Part shown: positions 27,631-35,436 of the stretch, piece after piece
Layout: each line of letters opens with the position of its first letter
Position numbering within the stretch: position 1 is the stretch's first letter
Source of the DNA: Pseudobdellovibrionaceae bacterium
Lineage (GTDB): Bacteria > Bdellovibrionota > Bdellovibrionia > Bdellovibrionales > UBA1609
Direction: 5' to 3'
NCBI GenBank assembly: GCA_018663505.1
Contig: JABJQG010000013.1
Coordinates: 1-64,000, forward strand
Length of the DNA: 64,000 bases
Position numbers and translations under genes: made by a program
Notes under the pieces: model-generated
The model's input: only the letters and a program-made list of their open reading frames with translations
The model's database searches: none
Told to the model about the DNA's origin: nothing

Positions 27631-27770
27631 GCATTAAAGATTAGTCTTGGTGACTAATTAAGATGCTGACGTGGCACTTATTTCCGTTCAGGCCTTTTGG
27701 CGCACTTACGAAAAGGTCGTGGTTGATTTTCTGCAGATAAAGCACTGACTCGTTGTGCAACTTTTATCCA
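27631..27770. repeat. Intergenic repeat family B, copy 2, with upstream hairpin
   Basis: An imperfect hairpin with ATTAGTC/GACTAAT at its top (27631-27666) precedes the repeat block from GTGGCAC (27671) to TTTTATCC. Shared words are GTTCAG, GAAAAGGTC, AAAGCACTGAC and TTGTGCAA. It lies between the convergent ends of the membrane protein gene and the antitoxin gene. Confidence 0.7.
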
Positions 27771-27783
27771 AAAATTGTTTAAA

Positions 27784-28191
27784 CTATGCCGCTTTAATTT
27801 GAATATGCTTAGCCTTATCATGACCTCGGAGTTCAGAAAGGCTAATGTCAATACTTACTCCCAGAGTTTCTGCCATTAAAATCCTAAAAAGCATTTCATA
27901 GGCTACCGGAAGCCTTTCCTCAGGCTTCTTACCCCATTTGAGAACTGTATTTCGACTTACTCCTAACTCATTGGCTATGGCCTCATTAGATAACCCAATA
28001 GCGCTCTTCATTACTCTAAACTCCACACCTCTTATAGGTATCTTGTTTTCAATAAGGGCTACTGAGACAAGTTGTTCAAGCTCTCCGGCCCCTAGATCAA
28101 TAACATCACCCACATCTGTCTTCTTAAGTGGAACATTAGTAATCGTTAAGTATGTTAATCCCGAAAAATTTTTAATCATGGTTTTTTTCAT
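27784..28191 (-). CDS. HTH antitoxin of a DUF4258-type toxin-antitoxin pair
   Basis: 135 aa. The C-terminal helix-turn-helix (EFRVMKSAIGLSNEAIANEL, then GVSRNTVLKWGKK) is like the XRE domain of MqsA/YgiT antitoxins. The N-terminal 60 residues sit where YgiT-type antitoxins have a zinc finger, but they contain no Cys. The gene overlaps the upstream toxin gene by 4 bases. The protein should neutralise the toxin and repress the shared promoter through the palindrome at 28467. Confidence 0.75.
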   Translation of the reverse strand: MKKTMIKNFSGLTYLTITNVPLKKTDVGDVIDLGAGELEQLVSVALIENKIPIRGVEFRVMKSAIGLSNEAIANELGVSRNTVLKWGKKPEERLPVAYEMLFRILMAETLGVSIDISLSELRGHDKAKHIQIKAA

Positions 28192-28457
28192 ATATCTCCC
28201 TCAAAATAAACTGTGACTACAATGACATTCTCTCTTAAAGCTGCAGATACGAATAAGTTATCTCCCCATTCACTTTTGCCTTTTAGCAAATATGTATCTT
28301 TATCAGACTGATAGCGTATAAAATTTATATTCTTTGCCATATAAATGATATCAGCTTCAGAAACCAATCTCTCATTCATTCGCTCTCGAGCATGGAGAGT
28401 TAGCTGAAAACGCCCTGCCTTTAATTCTTCAACAATAATTTTCTCACGACGCTTCAT
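28188..28457 (-). CDS. DUF4258-family toxin (RelE/MqsR-like)
   Basis: 89 aa, small and basic. LTLHARERMNERLVSEADIIYMAKN is the DUF4258 signature, followed by a compact beta sheet (YLLKGKSEWGDNLFVSAALR, VIVVTVYFEGD). The family is associated with RelE/MqsR-like RNA-cleaving toxins. It is first in a two-gene operon with toxin before antitoxin, the order also used by mqsRA and higBA. RNase activity is inferred from the family. Confidence 0.75.
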   Translation of the reverse strand: MKRREKIIVEELKAGRFQLTLHARERMNERLVSEADIIYMAKNINFIRYQSDKDTYLLKGKSEWGDNLFVSAALRENVIVVTVYFEGDI

Positions 28458-28466
28458 ACCTATTTA

Positions 28467-28484
28467 TTGCACAAATTTGTGCAA
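28467..28484. promoter_or_regulatory. 18-bp perfect palindrome upstream of the toxin gene
   Basis: TTGCACAAATTTGTGCAA is a perfect inverted repeat ending 9 bases before the toxin ATG (minus strand). It is a good candidate operator for autoregulation by the HTH antitoxin. The half-site TTGTGCAA also appears inside family B copies 1 and 2 downstream of the operon, though this may be chance. Confidence 0.65.
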
Positions 28485-28565
28485 ATGTCAATTTTCATTG
28501 AAAAACTAGAGCTTTGATCTCCAAATCAATTTAAACTCTAAATTGATTGAATAAATAATTGAAGT

Positions 28566-28662
28566 TGGCACTTCTATCTGTTCAGACTGGACTGGGGTTA
28601 TTCTGAAAAGGTCCTGGAGTGTCTTTCAACTGAAAAGCACTGACTTTTTGAGTAGTTTTTTT
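28566..28662. repeat. Intergenic repeat family B, copy 3
   Basis: The block from TTGGCACTT to AGTTTTTTTC contains GTTCAGACTGG, GAAAAGGTCCTGGAGTG, TTTCAACTG and AAAGCACTGAC, aligned with the other copies. It lies in the divergent gap between the toxin gene and the metallopeptidase-like gene. Confidence 0.7.
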
Positions 28663-28714
28663 CAAAACATTGGCTATTGTAGACAAAATAAATATTAGGT
28701 GTTAGTAGAAACAT

Positions 28715-29476
28715 ATGAGATTTATTCTTACAATTTTTACTTTTTTAAGTATTACTTTTGGGGTGGTTAACAGCTTTGGTCAAGAACTAGTCTCACATAG
28801 CAATAGTCGTGGAAAAATGTGGACATATGCCGATTACAATATTCAGGGGTGGAAGGTATATATTGAAGATAAATTATTAGGACAAGAAGCTCTTATTGAT
28901 GATCTCAAAACACAACTTCAAAATGATCTTACTAACTTAGTAAATATAATACCGAGTAGCGCTTTAAAAAAAATAAAGCAAATTCCAATTTGGGTTTCTA
29001 ATGAGGTAAACTACCCATTTAGACCTGGTGAAAAAGGTACTATTCCATTTCACCAGAGTGCAGAATGGTTAGATTCTAAAAACCTTAACCCTAAAATGGA
29101 GCATGGTGTTCATATAATAAACCCATATGAAGTATTGTATGTTCATAAAATATTCTCCTGGGGACCAATGACACTGCTTCATGAGCTCTCTCACGGTTAC
29201 CATACGCTATTCTTAAAAGATGATTATTTACCAGTTTTAAAAGCATATCGTTTAGCTTTAGCGAGTGGAAAGTATCTACAAGTTCCTTCCCGGAGAAATG
29301 AGAATATTCTAGTAAAAGCATATGCTGCAACAAATGTAAAAGAGTACTTTGCTGAAGTCACAGAGGCTTATTTTGGAATTAACGATTGGTTCCCAAAAAC
29401 AAAGCTTGAGTTAAGTCAATACGACCCAATTGGCTTTGGTGTTGTTGAAGAAGCCTGGGGCATTACCTCGAACTGA
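28715..29476 (+). CDS. Exported HExxH metallopeptidase-like protein
   Basis: 253 aa with a signal peptide cleaved near VNSFG (residue 22). LLHELSHGYHTLF gives the zinc motif His156-Glu157 and His160. About 50 residues on, KEYFAEVTEAYFG (Glu210-Glu217) can provide the third ligand, the arrangement seen in gluzincin-type enzymes related to anthrax lethal factor. A polar region (PIWVSNEVNYPFRPGEKGT) lies before it. It is a predicted secreted or periplasmic zinc protease whose substrate is unknown. It is a stand-alone gene between two family B repeats. Confidence 0.7.
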   Translation: MRFILTIFTFLSITFGVVNSFGQELVSHSNSRGKMWTYADYNIQGWKVYIEDKLLGQEALIDDLKTQLQNDLTNLVNIIPSSALKKIKQIPIWVSNEVNYPFRPGEKGTIPFHQSAEWLDSKNLNPKMEHGVHIINPYEVLYVHKIFSWGPMTLLHELSHGYHTLFLKDDYLPVLKAYRLALASGKYLQVPSRRNENILVKAYAATNVKEYFAEVTEAYFGINDWFPKTKLELSQYDPIGFGVVEEAWGITSN

Positions 29477-29500
29477 AAAAAATTAATACACAGATTTGGT

Positions 29501-29613
29501 AGTGGAGTGCGCCCCTGATACTAGACAAGTCGACCTGTTCAGAAAATATGGGGCCGAGCTGTCTAGTATCAGGGGCGCAGGTCAAAGCATTGACTTATTG
29601 AGCAGTTTTTTTC
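29501..29613. repeat. Intergenic repeat family B, copy 4, containing a 19-bp perfect hairpin
   Basis: The right half (GTTCAG, AGGTCAAAGCATTGACTTATTGAGCAGTTTTTTTC) aligns with the other copies. The left part carries a perfect 19-bp inverted repeat, GCGCCCCTGATACTAGACA at 29509-29527 and its complement at 29560-29578, with a 32-base loop. It lies between the convergent metallopeptidase and ychF genes. The T-run after it could help terminate plus-strand transcripts. Confidence 0.75.
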
Positions 29614-29682
29614 TTAAATATATTAGCTCTATTTTCAAATTGTTCGATAAAGTTAAAAATTCACTTATAGAATTATAATATT

Positions 29683-30780
29683 TTATACATTAAACAAAAA
29701 GTGCATAACATCACCATCTTTTACCACATACTCTTTACCTTCAGAGCGAAACTTTCCGGCTTCTTTAATAGCTTGCTCGCTATGGAGCTCAAAGAGGACG
29801 TCGCAGTGATAAACTTCTGCGCGGATAAAACCTTTTTCGAAATCAGTATGGATTTCTGCGGCAGCTCTTGGCGCTTTAGCATTGTGGGGGATTGTCCATG
29901 CTCGTACTTCTTTTTCACCAGCTGTGAAGTAGGTATCTAAACTTAAAAGCTCATAGGCTTTTCTGATTAAGCGATTTAGACCAGGTTCCGTTTGTCCGAT
30001 GCTTTCTAAGAACTCTAACTTTTCATCACCTTCAAGCTCAATGATTTCAGCCTCAAGAGAACTACAAATAGAAATACATTCGTTATTTTCTGAATTAGCA
30101 ATTTCACTCACTTTGGAAAAATGAGCATTACCCTCTTCGCCTTCTTCACCAATATTGCAAACATACAGCACAGGCTTGGAGGTAATAAGATGCAAACGTT
30201 TTAGTAGAAGGGTTTCTTCTTCATTATAGTCTACACTACGTGCGGGTTTACCATTTTCAAGAGCCTCTAAGGCTTTTTTCATTACAGCAGTTTCTTGTAT
30301 AAGCAATACATCCTTGCTATTTGCTCTTAAAATTTTATCATTTTTTTTCACTCGTTTTTCAAGGCTCTCTAAGTCTGATAAAAGAAGCTCAGTGTTGATC
30401 ACATCAATATCTCTAGCTGCATCCACGGATCCATCTACATGCACAACATTGTCATTTTCAAAACATCGCACCACATGAATAATGGCATCTGTTTCACGAA
30501 TATTACCTAAAAACTGATTACCTAAGCCTTCACCTTTACTGGCACCTGCAACAAGGCCGGCTATATCTACAAATTCAATGGCTGTTGGGATTACTTTTTG
30601 AGGTTTAATGTACTTTGTGATTTCATCTAAACGCTGATCAGGAACTGTGACAATGCCCACATTGGGGTCAATGGTACAGAACGGGTAGTTTGCAGCTTCA
30701 GCTTTAGCTTCCGTGAGGGCATTAAACAAAGTACTTTTTCCTACGTTGGGTAAACCCACTATTCCACATTTTAAACCCAT
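29683..30780 (-). CDS. ychF: Ribosome-associated ATPase/GTPase YchF (OLA1 family)
   Basis: 365 aa P-loop protein. G1 is GLPNVGKSTLFNALT, G3 is DIAGLVAGASKGEGLGNQFL, and the G4 position has NIGEEG instead of NKxD, as in the YchF/OLA1 family that prefers ATP. A C-terminal TGS-like domain ends GDVMHFLFNV. It binds ribosomes and is linked to translation and stress responses. It is immediately followed on the same strand by pth, a common arrangement. Confidence 0.95.
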   Translation of the reverse strand: MGLKCGIVGLPNVGKSTLFNALTEAKAEAANYPFCTIDPNVGIVTVPDQRLDEITKYIKPQKVIPTAIEFVDIAGLVAGASKGEGLGNQFLGNIRETDAIIHVVRCFENDNVVHVDGSVDAARDIDVINTELLLSDLESLEKRVKKNDKILRANSKDVLLIQETAVMKKALEALENGKPARSVDYNEEETLLLKRLHLITSKPVLYVCNIGEEGEEGNAHFSKVSEIANSENNECISICSSLEAEIIELEGDEKLEFLESIGQTEPGLNRLIRKAYELLSLDTYFTAGEKEVRAWTIPHNAKAPRAAAEIHTDFEKGFIRAEVYHCDVLFELHSEQAIKEAGKFRSEGKEYVVKDGDVMHFLFNV

Positions 30781-30781
30781 T

Positions 30782-31357
30782 TTATTTTCCTTTTACAAAA
30801 TTAAAATTTGTTGCAGCTTTTTGAAAACCATCACAGATGTAGGTTTCTAAAGACTTGCTTACAGTGTCTAAATAATCTTTAAGTTCTTCAACTTCAATAT
30901 CTAAAAAATTTTGCAATACATAACTGGCCACATCCATCTTAGGATTTTCCGGTCGACCAACACCTAATCTAAGGCGATCATATTTATTAGAGCTAAGCAT
31001 TTGATGAATATTACGAATGCCGTTATGTCCACCATGGCCTCTGGCTGTTTGGTAGCGAATGGACAAAAATGGAATTTCTATTTCGTCATGGATAACTAAG
31101 ATATTTTCGGGCTCAACATCATAAAAGCTCATAATCTTCTGAACAGACTCTCCAGAAAGATTCATAAATGTTTGAGGTTTAGCAATGAGAATTTGGTTAG
31201 AGCCCACGCGGATCTTTGCGATCTCTGCTTTGTGTTCTTTTTTATACTGACCGTCGCCAAAAGAATTGTTGAAGTGATCAGCTGCCATAAAACCAATGTT
31301 ATGGCGAGTCATCATATACTTTGAGCCCGGGTTACCGAGCCCTACAATTAGTTTCAT
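30782..31357 (-). CDS. pth: Peptidyl-tRNA hydrolase
   Basis: 191 aa. It releases tRNA from peptidyl-tRNA that has dropped off ribosomes. N-terminal MKLIVGLGNPGSKYMMTRHN contains the catalytic His, and KPQTFMNLSGESV, IHDEIEIPF and RGHGGHNGIRNI are the other family blocks. It lies between rplY and ychF on the minus strand with 1- and 9-base gaps, in an apparent prs-rplY-pth-ychF operon. Confidence 0.97.
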   Translation of the reverse strand: MKLIVGLGNPGSKYMMTRHNIGFMAADHFNNSFGDGQYKKEHKAEIAKIRVGSNQILIAKPQTFMNLSGESVQKIMSFYDVEPENILVIHDEIEIPFLSIRYQTARGHGGHNGIRNIHQMLSSNKYDRLRLGVGRPENPKMDVASYVLQNFLDIEVEELKDYLDTVSKSLETYICDGFQKAATNFNFVKGK

Positions 31358-31366
31358 AAAATAAAA

Positions 31367-32005
31367 TTACTTCTTTTCAGGTGCTGCTGCAGGAGCAACT
31401 TCAGTGGCCGCAGCTACAGGTGCAACTACTTCAGCTTCTTCTTCCACAACAGTTACGTTTGCTATAGTGATATTTTCAGCTGTCATCACTTTGTATTTAG
31501 AATCAATGCCAATGTCAGAAACATGAAGAGCTTGGTTAAGTTCTACATTATCAGTATTCACTATGAAAGACTCAGGAATATCTGTGGGTAAGCACTCAAT
31601 TTCCACTTCACGGCGAATAATATTAAATAGCCCACCGTCTTTAACACCTTTTGGCTTTCCTTCAAATTTCAATTCAATATTAACTCGAATAGTTTTATTC
31701 ATATCTGGAGCGTAAAAATCAATATGTTGTGCACGATGAGTAGCCACGGCTCTGGAAACAGATTTAATAATAACTCGTAAGCCATTAAGTGCTTTGTCTT
31801 CTGACTTTATTTCAAACATTGCATTTTCATAAGCTTTAGAACCAGTGTACCTTTCAGCTTCTAACTGACTAATGCACATATTTAAATTGCCTTTTAAACT
31901 TGGACCATAAATCACACCTGGGATTTTTTTATCCACACGGTAGGCCTTAGAGTTACCTTTACCAATATTTCTTGGAATTGCTGAAATTTCTATAGTTTTT
32001 TGCAT
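31367..32005 (-). CDS. rplY: Ribosomal protein bL25, long Ctc form
   Basis: 212 aa, about twice the length of Escherichia coli L25. It combines an N-terminal 5S-rRNA-binding domain (about 1-95) with the C-terminal TL5/Ctc beta domain (about 100-190), then a low-complexity Ala/Val/Pro/Glu tail. It binds 5S rRNA in the large subunit. The prs-rplY-pth order is widely conserved in bacteria and supports the call. Confidence 0.94.
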   Translation of the reverse strand: MQKTIEISAIPRNIGKGNSKAYRVDKKIPGVIYGPSLKGNLNMCISQLEAERYTGSKAYENAMFEIKSEDKALNGLRVIIKSVSRAVATHRAQHIDFYAPDMNKTIRVNIELKFEGKPKGVKDGGLFNIIRREVEIECLPTDIPESFIVNTDNVELNQALHVSDIGIDSKYKVMTAENITIANVTVVEEEAEVVAPVAAATEVAPAAAPEKK

Positions 32006-32029
32006 GAATTGCTCCCTTTTTCTTAAAAC

Positions 32030-32974
32030 TTAATTAAATAATGAAGATACAGAATCATGACTGTAAATTCGACTAATGGCTTCAGCAACAACCGGAGCCA
32101 CACTTACCACTTCAATTTTGTTACTTTTCTTAGCCTCTTCGTTTAAAGGGATGGTATCAGTAACAAAAATTTTCTCTATTGCGCTTTCATTTAAACGAGA
32201 CATAGCTGGTCCTGAAAAAAGAGGATGAGTTGCAACAGCAAACACTCTTTTTGCCCCATTCTTTAGCAAGCTGTCAACTGCTTGCACTAATGTACCCGCT
32301 GTATCAATCATATCGTCCACAATTACAGCAGTTTTGCCTTCAACATCACCGATTAGGTGTAAGGCTTTAGCTTCATTGGGGCCAGTTCGTCGTTTATCAA
32401 TAATAGCTATTGGTGCACCAATGCGCTTGGCAAAAGCACGAACTCTTTCTACGCCACCAGCATCGGGGCTAACAATGACATACTCATCGCTTTCTCCCAT
32501 TTTTTCCTTCCACATTTTTGCCAATGTGGGGATAGCATAAAGGTGATCAACGGGACAGTTAAAGAAGCCTTGAATTTGAGCAGAATGTAGGTCAATACTA
32601 ACAACACGGTCTGCACCAGCCGCAGTCACAAGGTCAGCCACACATTTTGCAGAAATAGGTGCACGTGGAGCCACCTTACGATCTTGCCTAGCATACCCAT
32701 AATAGGGAATTACAGCTGTAATGGAGTTAGCAGAAGCTCTTTGACAGGCATCTAGGATCAGAAAAAGCTCCATTAAATTATTGTTTGTGGGTGTACATGT
32801 ACTTTGGATAACAAAAACATCTTTTCCGCGAATACTCTCGTGGATTTCTACTTGAATCTCACCATCAGCAAAAGTTGAGATATTGCCATCACAAAGTGTA
32901 ACTCCGCAGTGTTCGGCCACTTTTGCGGCAAATACAGGGGAGGCATTTCCAGATATTAATCTTAAATTTTTCAT
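32030..32974 (-). CDS. prs: Ribose-phosphate pyrophosphokinase
   Basis: 314 aa. It makes PRPP from ribose 5-phosphate and ATP. PRPP is a substrate of the HisG encoded earlier in the window and of purine, pyrimidine and NAD synthesis. The PRPP-binding signature VIVDDMIDTAGTL is intact, and the catalytic flexible loop region includes YGYARQDRKVAPRAPISAK. VVSIDLHSAQIQGFF is the metal/ATP region. It appears to head the prs-rplY-pth-ychF operon. Confidence 0.97.
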   Translation of the reverse strand: MKNLRLISGNASPVFAAKVAEHCGVTLCDGNISTFADGEIQVEIHESIRGKDVFVIQSTCTPTNNNLMELFLILDACQRASANSITAVIPYYGYARQDRKVAPRAPISAKCVADLVTAAGADRVVSIDLHSAQIQGFFNCPVDHLYAIPTLAKMWKEKMGESDEYVIVSPDAGGVERVRAFAKRIGAPIAIIDKRRTGPNEAKALHLIGDVEGKTAVIVDDMIDTAGTLVQAVDSLLKNGAKRVFAVATHPLFSGPAMSRLNESAIEKIFVTDTIPLNEEAKKSNKIEVVSVAPVVAEAISRIYSHDSVSSLFN

Positions 32975-33233
32975 GAGCCATTTATACGTTATCTACAATT
33001 AAAGCGCAAGATGTAGAGCTGATATTATTGGGATTTTTGGGAGAGTTATAGATATTACATATTAAATGTGACAGATAATATGCGCTCTACAGCTGGGTTG
33101 AGCAAAAGACAAAAATAGAATTACTTTTAAAATGGGGTATTTCTTAATATTGCTTCATTTTAAGAGTGTGCCCATCTGGACCAAAAACCGGTCCCTATTG
33201 TCATCACATAGGTTCGAGGCCATAATTATATGC

Positions 33234-33572
33234 ATGGAAACACAAAAAATAAAGGATTCTGAAATTCGTCAAAACAATGATTGGCTGGTCTATTCAATTA
33301 AAGGGAGAGTGGATTCATTTAATTTCAATAGATATAAAACTGAAATGAATGACTGTGTTGAGAAGGGGACAAAAAACTTTGCTCTCGACTTATCTGGCAC
33401 TGAGTTTGTGAGTTTTTCTGGAATTAGATATATTTCAGATTTAGCAAAAAATATTGCTGACAAAGGGGGACACTTCGCCCTTTGTGCTCCCTCAGAGAAA
33501 ATCAAAAGGCAAATTTCAATATTTGCTTCTTTAAAAAGTATGGATATATATAGATCAGTTCAAGAATTATAA
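33234..33572 (+). CDS. STAS-domain protein (anti-sigma factor antagonist-like)
   Basis: 113 aa from the ATG at 33234. An ORF from 33132 would add 34 residues with no STAS similarity, so the later start is preferred. The STAS fold shows the early strand WLVYSIKGRVDSFN, the helix YKTEMNDCVEKG, and FALDLSGTEFVSFSGIRYI with Ser where SpoIIAA-type proteins are phosphorylated. It could switch a partner anti-sigma kinase, but none is encoded nearby. It is transcribed alone. Confidence 0.8.
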   Translation: METQKIKDSEIRQNNDWLVYSIKGRVDSFNFNRYKTEMNDCVEKGTKNFALDLSGTEFVSFSGIRYISDLAKNIADKGGHFALCAPSEKIKRQISIFASLKSMDIYRSVQEL

Positions 33573-33630
33573 AACTGAACTTATGGGTTTTTGAGCAAGA
33601 ACTTATGAGATTTTAGCGCAAAGTTGAGAG

Positions 33631-33820
33631 CTTTCCATCCATGGGAGATCAGGGGCTAGCCGCCCCTGAAACCCGCAATTCTTCAACATCGTGTTGAAGA
33701 ATCTATAGGTAATTAAGTTTCTTCAGGTCACAATGATTTTATTTTATACATTCCCCCACACGACGTGGGGGAATTGGTGGGCTCGGGCCGCCATAGGCCC
33801 GATCTCCCATGGATGGAAAG
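33631..33820. repeat. Palindromic four-hairpin intergenic element, family A, copy 3
   Basis: 190 bp with intact arms and all four hairpins, nearly identical to copy 2, including the central 50-base AT-rich spacer. The right flank continues with GGCGCCAATGGAAACCC and a CCTCAAACTC word shared with copy 2. The left flank (GCGCAAAGTTGAGAG) matches instead the right flank of copy 1. It fills the 350-bp convergent gap between the STAS gene and rdgB, in which no other feature was seen. Confidence 0.92.
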
Positions 33821-33923
33821 GCGCCAATGGAAACCCAATACCTCAAACTCACACTCTCCAAACCTGGATTTTAATACGTATAATTAGAAAACCAACACAA
33901 GATTAATTGGTCCTAGAGAAAGT

Positions 33924-34508
33924 TTACAAAACTTCTTTTAATTTAAATATTGCTCGGGCTCGGTGAGAAGTTTTATTTTTAAAAGCCATTCCTAGCTCTG
34001 CAAAAGTTTTGCTTTCACCTTCAGGGATAAAACAAACATCGTAGCCAAAACCTTCAGAACCACTAACTTTTTTAGATATTTCACCCTCCACAGTGCCTTC
34101 GCAAACATACTCTTCTCCGCTTGGGCTAATAGCCACAATACAAGAAACCATTTTTGCTTTTCTGTTTTGCGGAGATCTAAGGCCTAGCATTTTTAATACC
34201 TTAGCTACATTTTCTGAATCTCCAGCATTATCACCAGCATATCTGGCAGAAAATATTCCTGGGTAGCCTTCAAGGCCATCAACCACTAAGCCAGAATCTT
34301 CACCAATAACCCAGCAGTCAGATTTAACGGAATTTAAAGACTTAGCTTTAATTCTCGCATTCTCTTCAAAGGTTTTCCCTGTTTCCTCGGGGGAGTAATA
34401 TGTTTTTAATTCGGCAGGGGATTTGAACAGAAAATTGCTATTGTTTAATAGTGTTTTAAACTCTACAAGTTTACCTTTATTGGAGGTAGCTATCCAAAGT
34501 TCATTCAT
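33924..34508 (-). CDS. rdgB: dITP/XTP pyrophosphatase (Ham1/RdgB family)
   Basis: 194 aa. It hydrolyses non-canonical purine nucleoside triphosphates to keep them out of DNA and RNA. Family motifs are WIATSNKGKLVEF at the N-terminus, VIGEDSGLVVDGLEGYPGIF and SARYAG, and GSEGFGYDVCFIP with the late TFAELGMAFKN. It lies 8 bp after rph on the same strand, a frequent bacterial pair. Confidence 0.96.
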   Translation of the reverse strand: MNELWIATSNKGKLVEFKTLLNNSNFLFKSPAELKTYYSPEETGKTFEENARIKAKSLNSVKSDCWVIGEDSGLVVDGLEGYPGIFSARYAGDNAGDSENVAKVLKMLGLRSPQNRKAKMVSCIVAISPSGEEYVCEGTVEGEISKKVSGSEGFGYDVCFIPEGESKTFAELGMAFKNKTSHRARAIFKLKEVL

Positions 34509-34516
34509 AATGGCTC

Positions 34517-35242
34517 CTAGTTGAGAGGGAAAAAATCACCAATCAGATCCTGCTGTTTTTTAAAAAGCTTTTCACATCCTAGCTGAGCCAGCTTAATCAT
34601 GGACTGTAGCTGCTCATTATCAAATGGTTCGGCTTCGGCTGTACCTTGAATTTCTACAAATTTATTGTGGCTTGTTAATACAAAATTCATATCGGTTTCA
34701 ATAGTAGAGTCTTCGTCGTAGTTGAGGTCTAAAAAAGCCTCATTAGCTTTCAACCCAACACTTACTGCCGAAAGGTAGGACTTTAAAGGAATTGTTTTTA
34801 ACTCACCTTTATTTTTAAGAAAATTTAAACAAAAAGCCAAAGCTACAAAGCCACCAGTAATGGCAGCTGTGCGTGTTCCACCATCGGCTTGAATCACATC
34901 GCAATCTATATATATTTGTTTTTCACCTAGGGCTTCCATATCTAAAACCGCTCTCAAACTTCTGCCGATTAATCGTGAAATTTCTTGAGTGCGCCCTGAA
35001 TTTGCAGCCTTATCTCGTCTCATACGGCTGTGAGTTGATCTTGGGAGCATTCCGTATTCTGCGGAAAGCCAACCTTTGCCACTGCCCTGCATCCACTTAG
35101 GTACTTTTAGTTCTACTGAAGCTGTGCAGATAACATGTGTGTGGCCATACTTTATGAGTACGCTACCTTCACTATTGCGAATAATATCCGCCTGAATTTC
35201 CACATCTCTAGATTGATCAAGGGTTCTTCCGTCGGTTCTCAT
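34517..35242 (-). CDS. rph: Ribonuclease PH
   Basis: 241 aa phosphorolytic 3'-5' exoribonuclease that trims tRNA 3' ends. Diagnostic blocks are RTDGRTLDQSRDVEIQAD, GWLSAEYGMLPRSTHSRMRR, IYIDCDVIQADGGTRTAAIT and VEIQGTAEAEPF. The length is typical. It is coupled to rdgB downstream. The gap upstream towards the amidase gene holds a half copy of repeat family A. Confidence 0.97.
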   Translation of the reverse strand: MRTDGRTLDQSRDVEIQADIIRNSEGSVLIKYGHTHVICTASVELKVPKWMQGSGKGWLSAEYGMLPRSTHSRMRRDKAANSGRTQEISRLIGRSLRAVLDMEALGEKQIYIDCDVIQADGGTRTAAITGGFVALAFCLNFLKNKGELKTIPLKSYLSAVSVGLKANEAFLDLNYDEDSTIETDMNFVLTSHNKFVEIQGTAEAEPFDNEQLQSMIKLAQLGCEKLFKKQQDLIGDFFPLN

Positions 35243-35327
35243 AGGGCCTCATTTCATAGGGAATTAGATTTTTGCTAAGCATAGGTGATACAATTATTCT
35301 ATAAAAATAACAAAGACTTTTATGTAT

Positions 35328-35401
35328 AGATTCTTCAACACGATGTTGAAGAATTGCGGGTTTCAGGGGCGGCCAGCCCCTGATCTCCCACGGACGGAAA
35401 G
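35328..35401. repeat. Half-unit of palindromic element family A (copy 5)
   Basis: On the minus strand this reads CTTTCCGTCCGTGGGAGATC, then the AGGGGC-tggcc-GCCCCT hairpin, then TTCTTCAACA-tcg-TGTTGAAGAA. That is exactly one half of the full element, with no inverted partner. In the arm two changes (ATCCATGG to GTCCGTGG) remove the CCATGG word. It lies between amiC-like and rph genes that both read on the minus strand. Confidence 0.9.
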
Positions 35402-35436
35402 ACAACAATCGGGCGCTATAATACCAATTATAGAAG

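Noticed and set aside
29496-29678. 60-codon ORF across family B copy 4
   Set aside because: Runs through a 19-bp perfect hairpin and repeat sequence, and has no ribosome site or domain.
33200-33235. tRNA T-arm-like word GGTTCGAGGCC
   Set aside because: No acceptor stem, anticodon arm or CCA-side pairing around it.
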